A stretch of DNA of 64,000 bases from Delphinapterus leucas (Eukaryota; Chordata; Mammalia; Artiodactyla; Monodontidae): NCBI RefSeq assembly GCF_002288925.2, contig NW_022098001.1, forward strand, positions 7,035,113 through 7,099,112, read 5' to 3'. Shown here piece after piece: positions 11,870-23,469 of this stretch (its first letter is position 1; each line of letters opens with the position of its first letter). The notes below the pieces were generated by a model that worked only from the letters and a program-made list of their open reading frames with translations, had not been told where the DNA came from and ran no database searches. A program made the translations under genes and the position numbers.

Positions 11870-12073
11870 TTAATGATGTTGCAGTTCCATGATGAAGAGG
11901 ATCCAAGAGTGATACAGAGCAGCACCCCGTGGGGCTCCTGGGCACAGAAGCCTTTCTGTGTCCCCCCATTTCTTTGATTACAGGAAATAGGTTTCATTCA
12001 GCCTTCATGACCTTCCCTGAGTTCCAATAGGCCAATTCAAGCAGCTGTTCATTAGGGAAGTGGGGAAGTGGGG

Positions 12074-12530
12074 TGTGAGACAACAAGGGAGAAACAAACA
12101 GTCGAGAGAAACAATAGTGCAGCCTTGGGACAGCATCCTGGTTCCCCTTCAAGGGATGCACACAACAATATATCTGAGCTGTTTTGCAGAGACTGAAACC
12201 CCTACCAGGTGGGAAAAGTTAACAGTTACTGAAGGTGTGCTGCCCACAAGCACGCAGACCCCAGACTGGTTGGAACCAGAAAGTCAATGATGCCGACTCC
12301 CACTTACCTCACCACCAACCCATCAGAGAAATGTCCCCGAGCTGATCACGCCCTCTTTGAACCATTACTATAAAAGTTCTCACTACCCTTTCCAAGTTGG
12401 GACACATGGTTTTGAGGACATTAGCCTGCCGTGGCCCCCTTTGCCTGGCAAAGCAATAAAGCTGTTCTTTTCTACTTCACCCAAAACTCTATCTCCAAGT
12501 GTCTGGGTACAGAGGCCGGATTCAGCTTCA
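12074..12530 (+). mobile_element. ERV1-type LTR (approximate ends)
   Basis: The sense strand carries a TATA box (TATAAAA, 12369-12375) followed 80 bp later by 'gcaataaagctgttcttttc' (AATAAA at 12455-12460). These are surrounded by wording typical of class I LTRs ('ggcattagcc.gccgtggcccc', 'ctacttcacccaaaactc'). No internal viral region is present. The boundaries are estimates. Confidence 0.6.
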
Positions 12531-13519
12531 AGAGTGGGTATGTTTAGGGTTACAAAGCAGAGTTGGAAGGTAAAGACAGTTATAAAGCCAGGCTATTGAA
12601 GATTTATCTGTGACAATCCCTGGAGACGTTTATCAACTCAGCTGGGCTGAATTTTGTTCTAAGAATGATATTTTCAAAGAATGTTGGTTTTTAAGACTCT
12701 AGGTTCTAAATATAAATATTTGGGGTTAGGTTTTAAATAGCCCAGAGCATCTTTTTTGTTTTTCCTTTTGTGAGTGACCTGTTCTTATTCCTTTTTCGAG
12801 TCTAGTTTTTTCTTTGAATCAATTTCATAGAATTTTAGAGCCCAGAGAAATCTAAGAGCCCACATTCAGCTCAGCTCCTTCAGGCCTTGAGAATCCAGGG
12901 ATTTAATAGGGTGCTGGGGAGGGTTTATTGGGATGGTGGTCCTATTCCCCGACTGCCCCCTCCCCTTCCTCTCCCATTTCTGGGCTTTGGCACATAGACA
13001 GGAGGAACCACAACTGGCAAATTAAAGCATCAGTTTCATTACTGGTGAAGTTATACAAAAGAACTCAGAGGACACTTGGGGTAGAAATGGACTTCTTCCC
13101 ACATCTCCCCCCAGAGTGGATGCTGCAGGTGAGTTCATGGCTCCAGGGACAGGCAGGGGCAGGTAGGCCTGTCTGGATTCTGAGGCAAGGCTGGAACCAG
13201 GAACCAAATGATTGCACGACTAGGGATCAGTCAGAGAAGCCCTCGTCTCCAAGGGGAGCCAAATGGAAGGGAGAGAGGGTCTGAGTTTGCTGACTCAATA
13301 GTCCCACCACTGCTGTATTTATGGTTCTTATCCCCTTAAACCACATATCTGTGGAGAGTCCTCAGAAAACCTAGATTATTCTTTTGCTAAAGCATTGCAA
13401 CTTTCTTGCATTTTAATTTAGAAATCCAATTTGGGGAGACTCCATCCTCCTTGCTACTTGTATTCCTACTCTCTTTTCTTGCACTGTTAGAACTTGCCTA
13501 ATGGGGCAGAGGGGTGGGA

Positions 13520-13775
13520 AGTTAAAAGCTGGGGCTGTGTCAAAACACAGAACCAGACTGACTCCCGGCCACTCCCTAGCCATGTGACTTGGGAGAGACT
13601 TTGGAGAGATTCTCTGGACATCAATTTCCCTATCTGTAAAATGGGGATCATAACAGCAGTTACTTCATCGGGCTATGCAGGGGGTGGAGGAATTGGGGGT
13701 TGGTTAGATGAAATAATGTTTGCAGATTGTCCCCATTCAGTCCCCAGTACGTAGTAATTAGTCAATAAATGCTGG
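13520..13775 (+). repeat. MIR SINE
   Basis: MIR wording is visible: 'ctagccatgtgacttgggag', 'ccctatctgtaaaatgggga', 'gtagtaattagtcaataaatgctgg'. A purine-rich insertion lies in the middle. Confidence 0.75.
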
Positions 13776-14052
13776 CGATCATTTTATTTCCTGGAAATCT
13801 GTGAGAGATTCACATGGAGGGCTCCTCCTTGTTTTGGTCCTACCCCTTGTCCTCATTGGGGAGCTCTCTCCTGAAACGTGAGTCTTTGTTTTGAAGAGAA
13901 TCTCAGCGGTTTAGTCCCCGTGTGAGCATGTGAGCTCACAATTGTTCTGTAGCCTCCAGATCACTTCCATAGCAATCTTGCTTGCCCATCGTTAATCCTG
14001 TTTTTAAGCAGTTTTCGCTAGTGATTAAAAAAAAAAAAAAAAAAAAAAGAAA

Positions 14053-14272
14053 GGACTTCCCTGGTGGTCCAGTGGTTAAGAATCCACCTTGCAATGCAGG
14101 GGACGTGGGTTCGATCCCTGGTCGGGCAACTAAGATCCCACATGCCGCAGGGTAACTAAGCCTGCACACCTCAACTATTGAGCCCAGGCGCCGAAACGAT
14201 GAGATGATCTCGCATGCCGCAACTAAGACCTGATGCAGCCAATAATAAATAAATATTAAAAACAAACAAAAA
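14053..14272 (+). repeat. CHR-type SINE
   Basis: A sense copy runs from 'acttccctggtggtccagtgg' to 'gatgcagccaataataaataaa'. A roughly 20-base A run precedes it, possibly the tail of an earlier insertion. Confidence 0.9.
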
Positions 14273-14466
14273 CCCAACCTACTGTCAAGCACTGGTTGAC
14301 AGCATTAAAACAAAAAAAACAAACAAAAAAAAGAATGCAAGAACAAATTGGAAAATACATGTTACAGCAAATGCCTTTTTGAGGTATAGTGTTTCTTTTT
14401 GAAAACTATTTTTATTGTTCATTTCATGATAAGCAAAGATTTGATAGTTGGGCCATTTTACAGGTA

Positions 14467-14679
14467 TCCCTTTTTTTTTTTTTTTTGTGGTACGGGAGCC
14501 TCTCACTGTTGTGGCCCTCCTGTTGCAGAGCACAGGCTCCGGACGCGCAGGCTCAGCGGCCGTGGCTCACGGGCCTAGCTGCTCCATGGCATGTGGGCTC
14601 TTCACGGACCGGGGCATGAACCCGTGTCCCCTGCATCGGCAGGCGGACTCTCAACCACTGCGCCACTAGGGAAGCCCAA
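14467..14679 (-). repeat. CHR-type SINE with displaced TSD
   Basis: A full antisense copy runs from poly-T to 'ccactagggaagccc'. The repeat TTGGGCCATTTT occurs at 14448-14459 and 14680-14691. On the left, about 7-11 extra bases ('acaggtatccc' before the T run) separate it from the tail. Confidence 0.93.
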
Positions 14680-14691
14680 TTGGGCCATTTT

Positions 14692-15261
14692 CATAATAAA
14701 AACGCATTTCTATGTCTGTGAAATAAAAGTGTAGTCACCATAATCTAGTATAACTTCCGTTAACACAAATACATTTAGAACCTGAAAATAGAGACATTTA
14801 GGGGCCTATTTTATTACTTACTTTCATTTTTAATCTGTCAAATCTGAATTTATTTAGCATTTACATTGTTTAAAGTGTATTTTATGATGCTATAAATTTT
14901 TAAAATTCTTATTTTGAAGCTTAAGATGGAAGACTTTCCTGGGAGCAGATTACTAGGGAAACAGCTTATTTTACTTTGGCATTTTCTATGGCTATGAACT
15001 TAAATCTAGTAGTTGGCATCCATGTTCTAAAAAGCAGAATATTCTTTCTAGTTTCTTTATTTGAACTCAAACTATTTAATTTTCATACAAATGGAAAAAA
15101 TACTTCAAAAAAAGTTATGTAACACTTCTTTAGCGTTACATAATGGCAATTAGCATCTAATTTACAGCTCTAGGTAGAAAGAGACATCAATCCCTCCCTC
15201 AGATACTAGAGTCAGGTCTCCTATGCTGCAGCTAGACTTAACACCATTTCATTATATTGTA
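14692..15261. other. intergenic, no recognised feature
   Basis: AT-rich sequence without a supported gene or repeat. Confidence 0.45.
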
Positions 15262-15609
15262 TTATTATTTATTTAATTTATTTATTTTCGGCTGCGTTGG
15301 GTCTTCGTTGCTGTGTGCGGGCTTTCTCTAGTTGCGGTGAGCTGGGGCCACTCTTTGTTGTGGTGCGCGGGCTTCTCATTGCGGTGGCTTCTCTTGTTGC
15401 GGAGCACGGGCTTTAGGCCCGCGGACTTCAGTAGTTGTGGCACGTGGGCTCAGTAGTTGTGGCTCGCGGGCTCTAGAGCGCAGGCTCAGCAGCTGTGGCA
15501 CATGGGCCCAGTTGCTCCATGTCATGTGGGATCTTCCCGGACCAGGGCTCGAACCCGTGTCCCCTGCATTGGCAGGTGGACTCCCAACCACTGCCACCAG
15601 GGAAGCCCT
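15262..15609 (-). repeat. long CHR-type SINE (about 345 bp)
   Basis: Antisense long form, with a '(ttta)n' tail, 'ggctgcgttgggtcttcgtt', repeated 'cagtagttgtgg' blocks, then the shared head ending 'ccaccagggaagccc'. The internal 'agtagttgtggc' duplications distinguish it from the 200-bp form. Confidence 0.93.
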
Positions 15610-15716
15610 GTATCTTTTTTTTTTTTGCTGCTTATTAAAAAAATAATCTTTCCTTTTCCTGATTGAAATGTAATCAATGCTTTTAAGACAACTTGAAAAA
15701 TAACATTCTCTCTCTC

Positions 15717-16015
15717 TTTTTAAAATTTTATTGGTGTATAGTTGATTTACAGTGTTGTGTTAGTTTCAGGTGTACAGCAAAGTGATTCAGTTATACATAT
15801 ACATATATTCATTCTTTTTCAGATTCTTTTCTCGTATAGGTTATCACAGAATACTGAGTAGATTTCCCTGTGCTATACAGTAGGTCCTTGTTGGTTATCT
15901 GTCTTCTATACAGGAGAGTGTGTATGTTCATCCCAAGCTCCTAATTTATCTCCCCACCCCCCAGGTTTCCCCTTCAGTAACCATAAGTTTGTTTTAGACA
16001 TCTGTAAGTCTGAAA
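15717..16015 (-). repeat. L1 3' UTR (cetartiodactyl type)
   Basis: Antisense 'attggtgtatagttgatttacagtgttgtgtt', 'agcaaagtgattcagttata' and 'ccctgtgctatacagtaggtcc' wording is shared with 39190-39430 and 46975-47170. Confidence 0.85.
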
Positions 16016-17390
16016 AACAGCGTTATCTCTCGAGCCAGACCTAAATTTTGAAATAATTCACCTTTTAAAAATCTTTCCCCAAAGTTGAGGACATAAACAA
16101 TATGTGACTCCTAAAGCAATAATTTGAAATACAGGTAGAGATTTAATCCAAAGATATTATTGTTTCATTACAGTGAGATGATGGAATAAACACATTTTTC
16201 ATTGATTACAATGAAAAATTGCAAGCCACCTAGATGTTAGGAAAGTGTGGTCAATCCATGTAAAGTGTATGTAATATAAATATTAGATTGTGTAGCATTT
16301 TTCATTTCTATTTTTATTAATAGCTCCTTTTCATTTATAAATTAACTCAGTACAGTGTGCTGATTGAAAAGCTTCATAGCACAAAGGCTGTAAAGAAAAA
16401 CATTTTTTTAAGGAGTTAGAGAAATGCTCACAATTCAGATGGAAAAATGGAAAAAAGAAAAACATAAAATTCATCACACAGCTGATTTCAGTCACATGTG
16501 TAGTGGTGATATACCATAATAAGACAGGCTGTCTCTGGCTGGTAGAATTCAGATAGTTTGTAATTTTCTTTTATTTTACTATTCAGCATATTCCCAAATC
16601 TCTATAATAAGCATGTATACTTTTATAATCAAAATTATAATTAAAAGGTAAAATTTTAAATGGAAAAATATATAATAAAAACGAAAAAGAAAACACAGAA
16701 GTCAAAGAATTTTTTTAAACTTTAGGGGCCACACCAGTTGATGAGCATGTTTTGGGCTATTTTATACGAGCAAACCTCAGTCCAGGGATGGTTTCTACTG
16801 TCACTAACGACATTTGTTCCACCAGTAAAGGTGTTCACATCTCAGCCTGGCTGCTGACACGCGCTCTGCTCTGAGCAAGGCATTTTATCCTCAAGGCCTC
16901 AGTTTCCCCTTCTGAAGAGTTAGGTCCATACAGTGTTAAAGTCCTAAGATTCAATTTCATAGAATTTAATACTTATTTTTCTAACACCATCTATTGAAAA
17001 TATTCCAGTTTGGCTACGAAGGTCGTATGTAGTTGAACACACTTGCTGGGATGAACTGGACATAGAAAGCTGGGAAGGAACCATCCCTGCTTTCAAGACA
17101 TTACCATCTGACAAGAGGGCCAAATATGAATAGGTGGAGGGACCTGTTAGAAGTATGCAGAAGGCTGAAAGCACAGAGGTGGGAGTCTTGACCAGTCTTG
17201 GGTTTGGAGAGTCAGGGTAATCAGAGTTGTTCTCCTGGAAGAGAGGACACCCAAGTTAAGTTGTAAACAAAAAACAAGGTAGCCAGAACTGGGAAGGTAC
17301 AAACGGCTTTCCATTCGTGGCAGCATACTGGCAGTGCTTATGGAGTGAGAGTGATCAGTTTAAAAATTTAAGGAATTCGAGGCAAAAAGA
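16016..17390. other. intergenic, AT-rich, no recognised feature
   Basis: Very AT-rich text with no supported exon. Old decayed repeats are possible but cannot be named by eye. Confidence 0.45.
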
Positions 17391-17708
17391 CTTTCTTGTT
17401 GTTCAAAAAGAAGGCCACAGTGACCACGAATAACAAATGTTGTGAGGATATGAAGAAAAGAGAACCCTTGTACACTATTGGTGGGAATATAAATTGGTGC
17501 GGCTAATATGGAAAATAGTATGGAGGCTTCTCAAAAAACTAAAACTAGAACTGTCATATGATCCAGCAATTCCACTCTTGGGTATATATCTGGAAAAACC
17601 CGAAAGCTCTAATTCAAAAAGATACATGCACCCCAGTGCTCATAGCAGCATTAGTTGCAATAGCCAAGACACAGAAGCAACCTACGAGTCCATCAACAGG
17701 TGAATTCC

Positions 17709-18022
17709 TTTTTTTTTTTTTTAGAAACTGTTTATTTTCCATCAACCTATTTCCATTTTAAGAGTTTGTGGAAGAACAGTTTAAGACCACTCAGTGGTTG
17801 TTCCTACCCACTCAGTGGCCTGAGCGGTGGGAGCTACTGACCAGTCTTCAGTGGGGAACTGCTGAATAGGCACAGAGGGCACCTGCACACCTTCAGGCCA
17901 GTCCACCACCTCAGGCTGAGGAGCAGTGAACTCAGGAGCTGGAGCGGTCCATTCGCCCTGAAATTCCTCCTTGGTCACAGCCTTCTCAGCTGCTGCCTGC
18001 TCTTCCTTTTCAATCTCTTATG
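17709..18022 (-). pseudogene. RPSA: 5'-truncated processed RPSA (40S ribosomal protein SA / laminin receptor) retrocopy
   Basis: Read on the minus strand, this stretch encodes the C-terminal end of ribosomal protein SA. It starts inside the [11 protein letters not shown] region, runs through [10 protein letters not shown] and APEF, and ends in [11 protein letters not shown] and TAA. A short 3' UTR with AATAAA (17736-17731) and a poly(A) tail (poly-T at 17709-17722) follows, which marks a reverse-transcribed mRNA. The first two thirds or more of the gene is missing, so it cannot make the ribosomal protein. The acidic tail repeat is shortened: one TEDWS-type unit present in the human protein is absent. 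A 10-bp repeat GGTGAATTCC flanks it at 17699-17708 and 18023-18032, consistent with L1-type target-site duplication. It sits inside an L1 3' end. Confidence 0.9.
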
Positions 18023-18067
18023 GGTGAATTCCATCAACAGGTGAATGGATAAAGATGATGTAGCTTA

Positions 18068-18103
<36 letters not shown>

Positions 18104-18104
18104 C
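18068..18104. repeat. (GT)n(AT)n microsatellite
   Basis: A GT run passes directly into about 12 AT units within the L1 3' end. Confidence 0.95.
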
Positions 18105-19699
18105 ATAGGGGAATACTCCTCAGCCATAAAGAATGACATTTTGCCATTTGCAACAACATGGATGGACCTGGAGGATATTATGCTAAGTGAAATAAGTCAG
18201 ACACAGAAAGACAAATGGTGTATGTTATTGCTTATATGTGGAATCTAAAAACTAAACTAGTGAATATAACAAAAAGAAAACAGACTCAAAGATATAAAGA
18301 ACAGACTAGTGGTTACAGGTGGGGAGAGGAAAGGGGGAGAGGCAATACAGGGGTAGGGGATTAAGAGGTACAAACTTTTGGGTATAAAATAAGCTACAAG
18401 GATATATTGTACAACATAGGGAATATAGCCAACATTTTGTAATAACTATAAATGGAGTATAACCTTTAAAATTGTGAATCACTATGTTGTACACCTGAAA
18501 CTTATATAATATTGTAAATCAACTGTATCTCATTGAAAAAAAAAGACCAGTGAATTATTAGTGCTAAGCAGTTCCCGATACCCACTAAGATGCCCCTCAA
18601 CATCTGGAGGGACAGAGGACACTATTAACAGAAAGGAAACAGTCTGAGTTTAACTGTGGTTCTTTACTTTTCCCATGGAGACATTTTTTATTTCCTACCA
18701 AGACTACCTCCCAATGGCCTTTGGAGTCTCTGCCTTGCTGATGACCCACCCAAGTTACCTTTCTCTGTTGCCCCTGCTACCCCCGTCACTCCTGCCACTG
18801 CCATCTACTTGACAACCTAACCTCTCTCTTGCTAAACTTCACCTCTTAGAGCATAACTTACATGCTTCGGGCCACAGGGAGCTGCTGTGAGGCTGGTTCA
18901 TATCTTCTGACATACCCACAAAGCCCGTGCCGTTTTCCCCACTGATAAGATACAGAAAGAACAGTAATGAAAGCTGGATATCATGACCAGGCCAAGACAA
19001 ACTCTCCGCTGGGCTTCTGTCCTGCTTGGAGGGACTGGTGGGGAATTAGACAGGTTTGTGCAAGGACTGCACAGGTGGAAGGGCTTACCTTGGAGCGCTC
19101 CTGGGTGTTTCCTGTGAATTTCATAAACACACACACCCATCTCTGACTGCTTCTGTCGCCCACTCCAAAATAGAAGCAAAGATTTTTAACAACCTCTGAC
19201 CTGAGTGTGAGACAGAATATATTCAGATGCATGCTTGACAAGTGAGCTTCTCAACTTGGTTAAGACTAGGGAAAAGAGAGGAGGAAGGGAAGGAGGGAGG
19301 ATGGAGGGACTGGTGCTTTTGAGAAGGGGTTGAGTAAGAAGGACCCACTGCCTCAAGGACTGGTGGACAGAAGGAAGGGATCTCAGAAATGAGATCCATC
19401 CCTAGTGAACAGTTGTAATACTTAGGTTAATGCCAGCTGCTGTTACAAATGGATCACAAAGTTTCAGTGAACCCAACCACTTTATTCCTTGCTCATGTAA
19501 CAGTTCCTTGCCTATATTCCTGACTAGAGGGCAGCTTTTCTGTGACAGATAACTGTCTGCTGGCCACAGGGAGCTTTGGCAGCATGGTATAGGAGGACTT
19601 CGGAGGGAAGGAGTGAAAAGGCTGAGAATGAAAAGCCGTCCTTCAATGCTTCTGTAAATCCTGCTTCCCATCCTGAATCCTAATTCTAGTGAGAGGAGT

Positions 19700-19905
19700 G
19701 AGCCTAGATATTGCAGTCAGACACATCTGTGTTCAAATCCCAGTTCTGCCACTTCCTGGCTGTGCAATTGTGGGCAGTTTTCTCAATCTGTCTGAACCCT
19801 GGCTCCCCTGTTTGAGCAACAAGGATACTAACACTTCACATCGTTGTTCAAGGATTAAATAAAATGGCATTCAGAGCGCATCAGGCATCTAGATCAATAC
19901 ATATT
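19700..19905 (+). repeat. MIR SINE
   Basis: Clear MIR order: 'gttcaaatcccagttctgcc', 'acttcctggctgtgcaattg', 'caaggattaaataaaatgg'. Confidence 0.9.
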
Positions 19906-20009
19906 CTGCCTCTAATCAGGGTTCCTTGACTGGTTCTTGAATGGCTCTTTCTGCTTAAAGGAATCCTGAGAAATGGTGTTAGGGTGACTACCATCTGGAG
20001 AAAAAGTAG

Positions 20010-20700
20010 AGCAGAATTCCCTGCCTCTTTCCTCACCCCCAAATAAATTTAGATAGGTCAAAGATTTTTCTTATTGCCTTAGAGTAGGGAGGGCATTTCT
20101 GAGCACGATTCAAAACCCAGAATGGTCAATCTGACAACATAAAGATAAAAAATATCTGCATGGGGAAAAAAATAGACATAGTGAAAGAGAAATGACAAAC
20201 TGAAAAACATTTGCAACCATACCCAAAGAGCTAATTTCCTTAATAAATAAAGAACTCCTGTAAATCAATAAGAAGAAAACCTAACAATCAAATTGAAATG
20301 GCCAAAGGCTACAAATAGTTCCCAGAGAAGAAAATACAAATGCCTTTAAACATTGAAAAGGTGCCCAACTCACTCATAATAAAATACATGTAAATTGAAA
20401 CTATAATTAGATACCAGTTGAAAAACTTTCAGATGGGCAAAGACCAGAAAGTGTGATAACAGCGTTAGTAAGGGCATAGGGAAACAGACCTGTATATATA
20501 TATTGCTGAAGGGAATGGAAACCAAGTCACCCTTTATGAATAGTAATTTGGTAATTCTGTCAAAATTTAAATTTGAGTTAGCAGTACCACTTTATGAATT
20601 TAACTTAAATATTCATAAATAGAAGAGTATTAGCTAAATTGTGATAATGGCATGTAAGTGGTTACAGGGTCACCCTGTACATGCTAGTATGGAAAATTTT
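20010..20700 (+). repeat. old L1M fragment (ORF2 end)
   Basis: Sense L1 wording: 'tctgcatggggaaaaaaatag', 'tgacaaactgaaaaacattt', 'aactcctgtaaatcaataag', 'atggccaaaggctacaaata', 'agataccagttgaaaaactt'. It is diverged and frame-broken. Confidence 0.8.
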
Positions 20701-20759
20701 CCAAAGTAGAAAAAAAAGATAGAACAGTATGCATTTACAGTGTGCTCTCATTTGTGTTT

Positions 20760-20880
20760 TTAAAGAGTAGGTAGTATCATCCCCATTTTACAAATGAAGA
20801 AAGTGAGGTTTGGAAGAGTTAGGTAGCTTGCCCACAGTCATCAGAGTCAGTAGTTAGATAATAGAGTCTGGGCCAGGGCC
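20760..20880 (-). repeat. MIR fragment
   Basis: Antisense MIR text: 'catccccattttacaaatga', 'gtagcttgcccacagtcatc'. Confidence 0.75.
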
Positions 20881-20920
20881 AGGGCTATCTGGTTTCTCTG
20901 GCAGTGAAATCCAGGTCTTT

Positions 20921-21059
20921 TGGGGTTTTTTGTTTGTTTCTTTTGTTTTTTGGCCACGTTGCACAGCTTGCAGGATCTTAGTTCCCGACCAGGGATTGAA
21001 CTCATGTCGCCTGCAGTGGAAGCACAGAATCCTAACCACTGGACGGCCAGGGAAGTCCC
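20921..21059 (-). repeat. short CHR-1-like SINE with TSD
   Basis: An antisense short SINE ends 'ggacggccagggaagtccc'. It is flanked by GAAATCCAGGTCTTT (20906-20920) and GAAATGCAGGTCTTT (21060-21074). Confidence 0.92.
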
Positions 21060-21179
21060 GAAATGCAGGTCTTTAACTGCATGCTGTAGAGCTTCCCCTA
21101 AGCTAATATACAAGGGACTGTCCTACACTATTTTCTACTTCTCCCCTTCACATACCTTTTCACAAGCTAAACTGAACTT

Positions 21180-21590
21180 TCCCACATTCCTCCACACATT
21201 CCCATCTCCCGAACACCTCTGTATCTTGGTTCATGCTGCTTGAGCCAGGTCAGGTGCTGCCTCCTCCAGGAAGCCCTCCTTGGTTCTCCCAGACAAATTA
21301 ATCTTTGCCTCTTCCAAACTCTTGAGCACTTCATCCCTTTCAAGGAAATCTTTGGAAGGTGGGTTCTGGAGAGAATTCAAGAGAGGAGGGGAGGAAAGAA
21401 AGTAAATATTTATTGTGGGCCTACTTTGTGTTAAGCACAGTGCCACTGCTTTCACACGAGTCTTCTCATCTAGTATTTTAAGTATTTGTCATTGGGTCGT
21501 ATGTTGTTGGAGGCAGGACCACATCTGATTGATGTGGGTGTTTCCCTGAAGGCCTTGCACCCGTTGTTCCATTCCTTCCATGCAAACAAG
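21180..21590 (+). repeat. L2-like segment with MIR-like insert
   Basis: Text such as 'ctcctccaggaagccctccttgg', 'cttgagcacttcatcccttt' and 'gttgttggaggcaggaccac' resembles L2. A MIR3-like 'tattgtgggcctactttgtgttaagcacagtgcc' lies near 21405-21470. Confidence 0.5.
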
Positions 21591-21599
21591 TTTTGAGAT

Positions 21600-23465
21600 G
21601 CTACTGCATATCAGGTACTGAGTTTGGTGCTGGGGATACCAAGATGAGTAGGATGAATAGGGTAGAGTCTCAGCTGTCTGTCTAGGAGGGGAGCCAACTG
21701 TGTGACCCAATAAATCATATCTGAACATTGTTAATAAGGTGGTGGAAGAAGTTTGTTGGATGAGTGGATGCGTGCCTCTGATTGCACCCCATCCAATGCC
21801 TACCTTCACTTCAGAACTTGCTCAATTCATCATGCATCCAATCCTGAGACCACCCCTTTCATGCACAGCCCTGGATAGAAAGTTCTCACATTGTCACTCT
21901 AGAACTGCATTGTCCAATACCATAGCCAGTATCCACACCTGGCTGTTTAAATTTAAATTAATTACAACGTCAAAGAGCTGGGAAAGTGTGAAGGAGTTGG
22001 GAGGCAACATCACCCTCCTCTGCATTCCAGCACACCACACAGTCACAGATAACTGTAGCCATGGCCGGGAGAAGGGGCTAGGGTGGCAGGATTCGGGGTT
22101 CCGGGGAAGCTTACAGACCAGGAAAGCATTCTCTCTGCTAGGAGTCTCCCCAGTCTTTCCTCCTCCCATCAGGGTGGACAGCAGATACAGACTCACGAAT
22201 GGAGGGCCTGTCAGCAACACAACTGGGTGACACAGTAAATGTGGGATGAACCACAGAGGACTTTCCATTCTCATGGCATGCCCATAGGGGTGCAGCAAGG
22301 TGAGGGGTTCCCTGAGACCACAGCGGCCCCCTTCCTTACACCAGCAGCACAGAACCACGAGGCGGGAGTGGTTTCCACACTGTCTCCCCTTGCCTGTAGC
22401 AGCTCTTCCTCCCAACTTCCCCACAGCTCAGGCGCCCTTGGTTTTCCTGTCTGGAGTGGGGAGGGGAGCAGAAGGGGCTGGCACCCCTGCGGGGGGCGTT
22501 TTCTTCTCTCCCTCTCCTGGGCTGGGGACCTGTCCCCTGCTCTCCTCCCCGTGGATGCCTGCTGGGCAAGGGGACCAAAACAGGCCACTAGAGGGTAGCA
22601 AAACCCCTCTTTTTAATTCTGAATTCGGTGGGTGAGAAGGACAGCTCCTGGGGTGCTCATTGCTCCCCAGTCCTGCAGAAGTGAAAATAAAACAGAAAAC
22701 ATTTAAGAAAAAAATTAATGCAAACCCTGTTTTCATGTTTTACATGAATTTTCAGGTAGACGTGAATCCAAAGAAGTCCCTCAGGAATCAAGTAAGAAAG
22801 CTCCCAAAGTAAGATGTTCTGTGACCATTTATTATTGTGGAATCTATAGTAATAAATTCCTCTAATAATGTGTTCCCCAAAGGCCTGGCAGCTTAATAAC
22901 ATTGCAATATAATAGTGTGTTCTTAGGAGGTATTTTACAAGGGAAAGACTAACATGCAGGTTTCTTTCTCTCCCTTGGCATTCAGAAGTCTCTTTTATTA
23001 TATTTGTCATATGGTTTAAGAACTAAATTTAGAAATGAAATGAAAATGAAAATTCAGTACCCACCTCAGCCTAGTTCTAGACAATTAGCTCTGTTCTGTC
23101 TCTTGGAGCTTCTGCAGGGAAAGTTAATTGCTTTGCAGTCCTGCCAGTTTCGTTTCTGCAAACCGGTACCCCCTAGTGGCCACACCAAAGCCTGAACGTT
23201 GATGGGACCTTTAACCTTTCACCTGGCAAAGTTAGTTGTTTTGCTGTTGTTGTTTTATCAGTAGAACTGAAAAATTCCCCCAACTGCTTTTCTGTCTTTC
23301 GGATTATATACTATGTATTCCTGTGTATTATTTTTCATCTCCAGTGTGTTTGCAGATCTTTAGAGAAAAGTAGATTCCATGCCTTAGGAGGTTATTCCAT
23401 TTTTTCTTGACAGGCAAAACAAAAGAAAAATCCTTGTTGTGTAAATCCTGTTAAAGAGAAAAACA
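21600..23465. other. intergenic, with a GC-rich tract
   Basis: Mostly unique. 22330-22680 is GC-rich with overlapping open frames on both strands but few CpGs, no conserved motif and no recognisable product. I see no gene. Confidence 0.5.
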
Positions 23466-23469
23466 TAGG

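Larger units (their letters stand above)
17391..18545 (+). mobile_element. L1 3' end (ORF2 tail and 3' UTR) carrying a nested RPSA retrocopy
   Basis: Sense L1 wording: 'gttgtgaggatatgaagaaa', 'gatccagcaattccactctt', 'gtccatcaacagg', 'ccataaagaatgacatttt', 'ggtatattatgctaagtg'-like text, and the tail 'gttgtacacctgaaacttat' to poly(A). It is 5' truncated. The RPSA retrocopy (17709-18022) splits it just before the TG/TA microsatellite. Confidence 0.88.

Noticed and set aside
17781..17978. A small intact gene ending in the RPSA C-terminus
   Set aside because: It lacks most of the coding region and any promoter, has a poly(A) tail and flanking direct repeats, and sits in an L1. It is a processed pseudogene.
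21739..22598. Open frames of 105-176 codons on both strands in a GC-rich tract
   Set aside because: Frames on opposite strands overlap fully and show no domain or splice context. GC richness lowers stop frequency, so long frames are expected.
22330..22680. Possible CpG island
   Set aside because: The tract is GC-rich but CpG dinucleotides are sparse, and no gene starts there.
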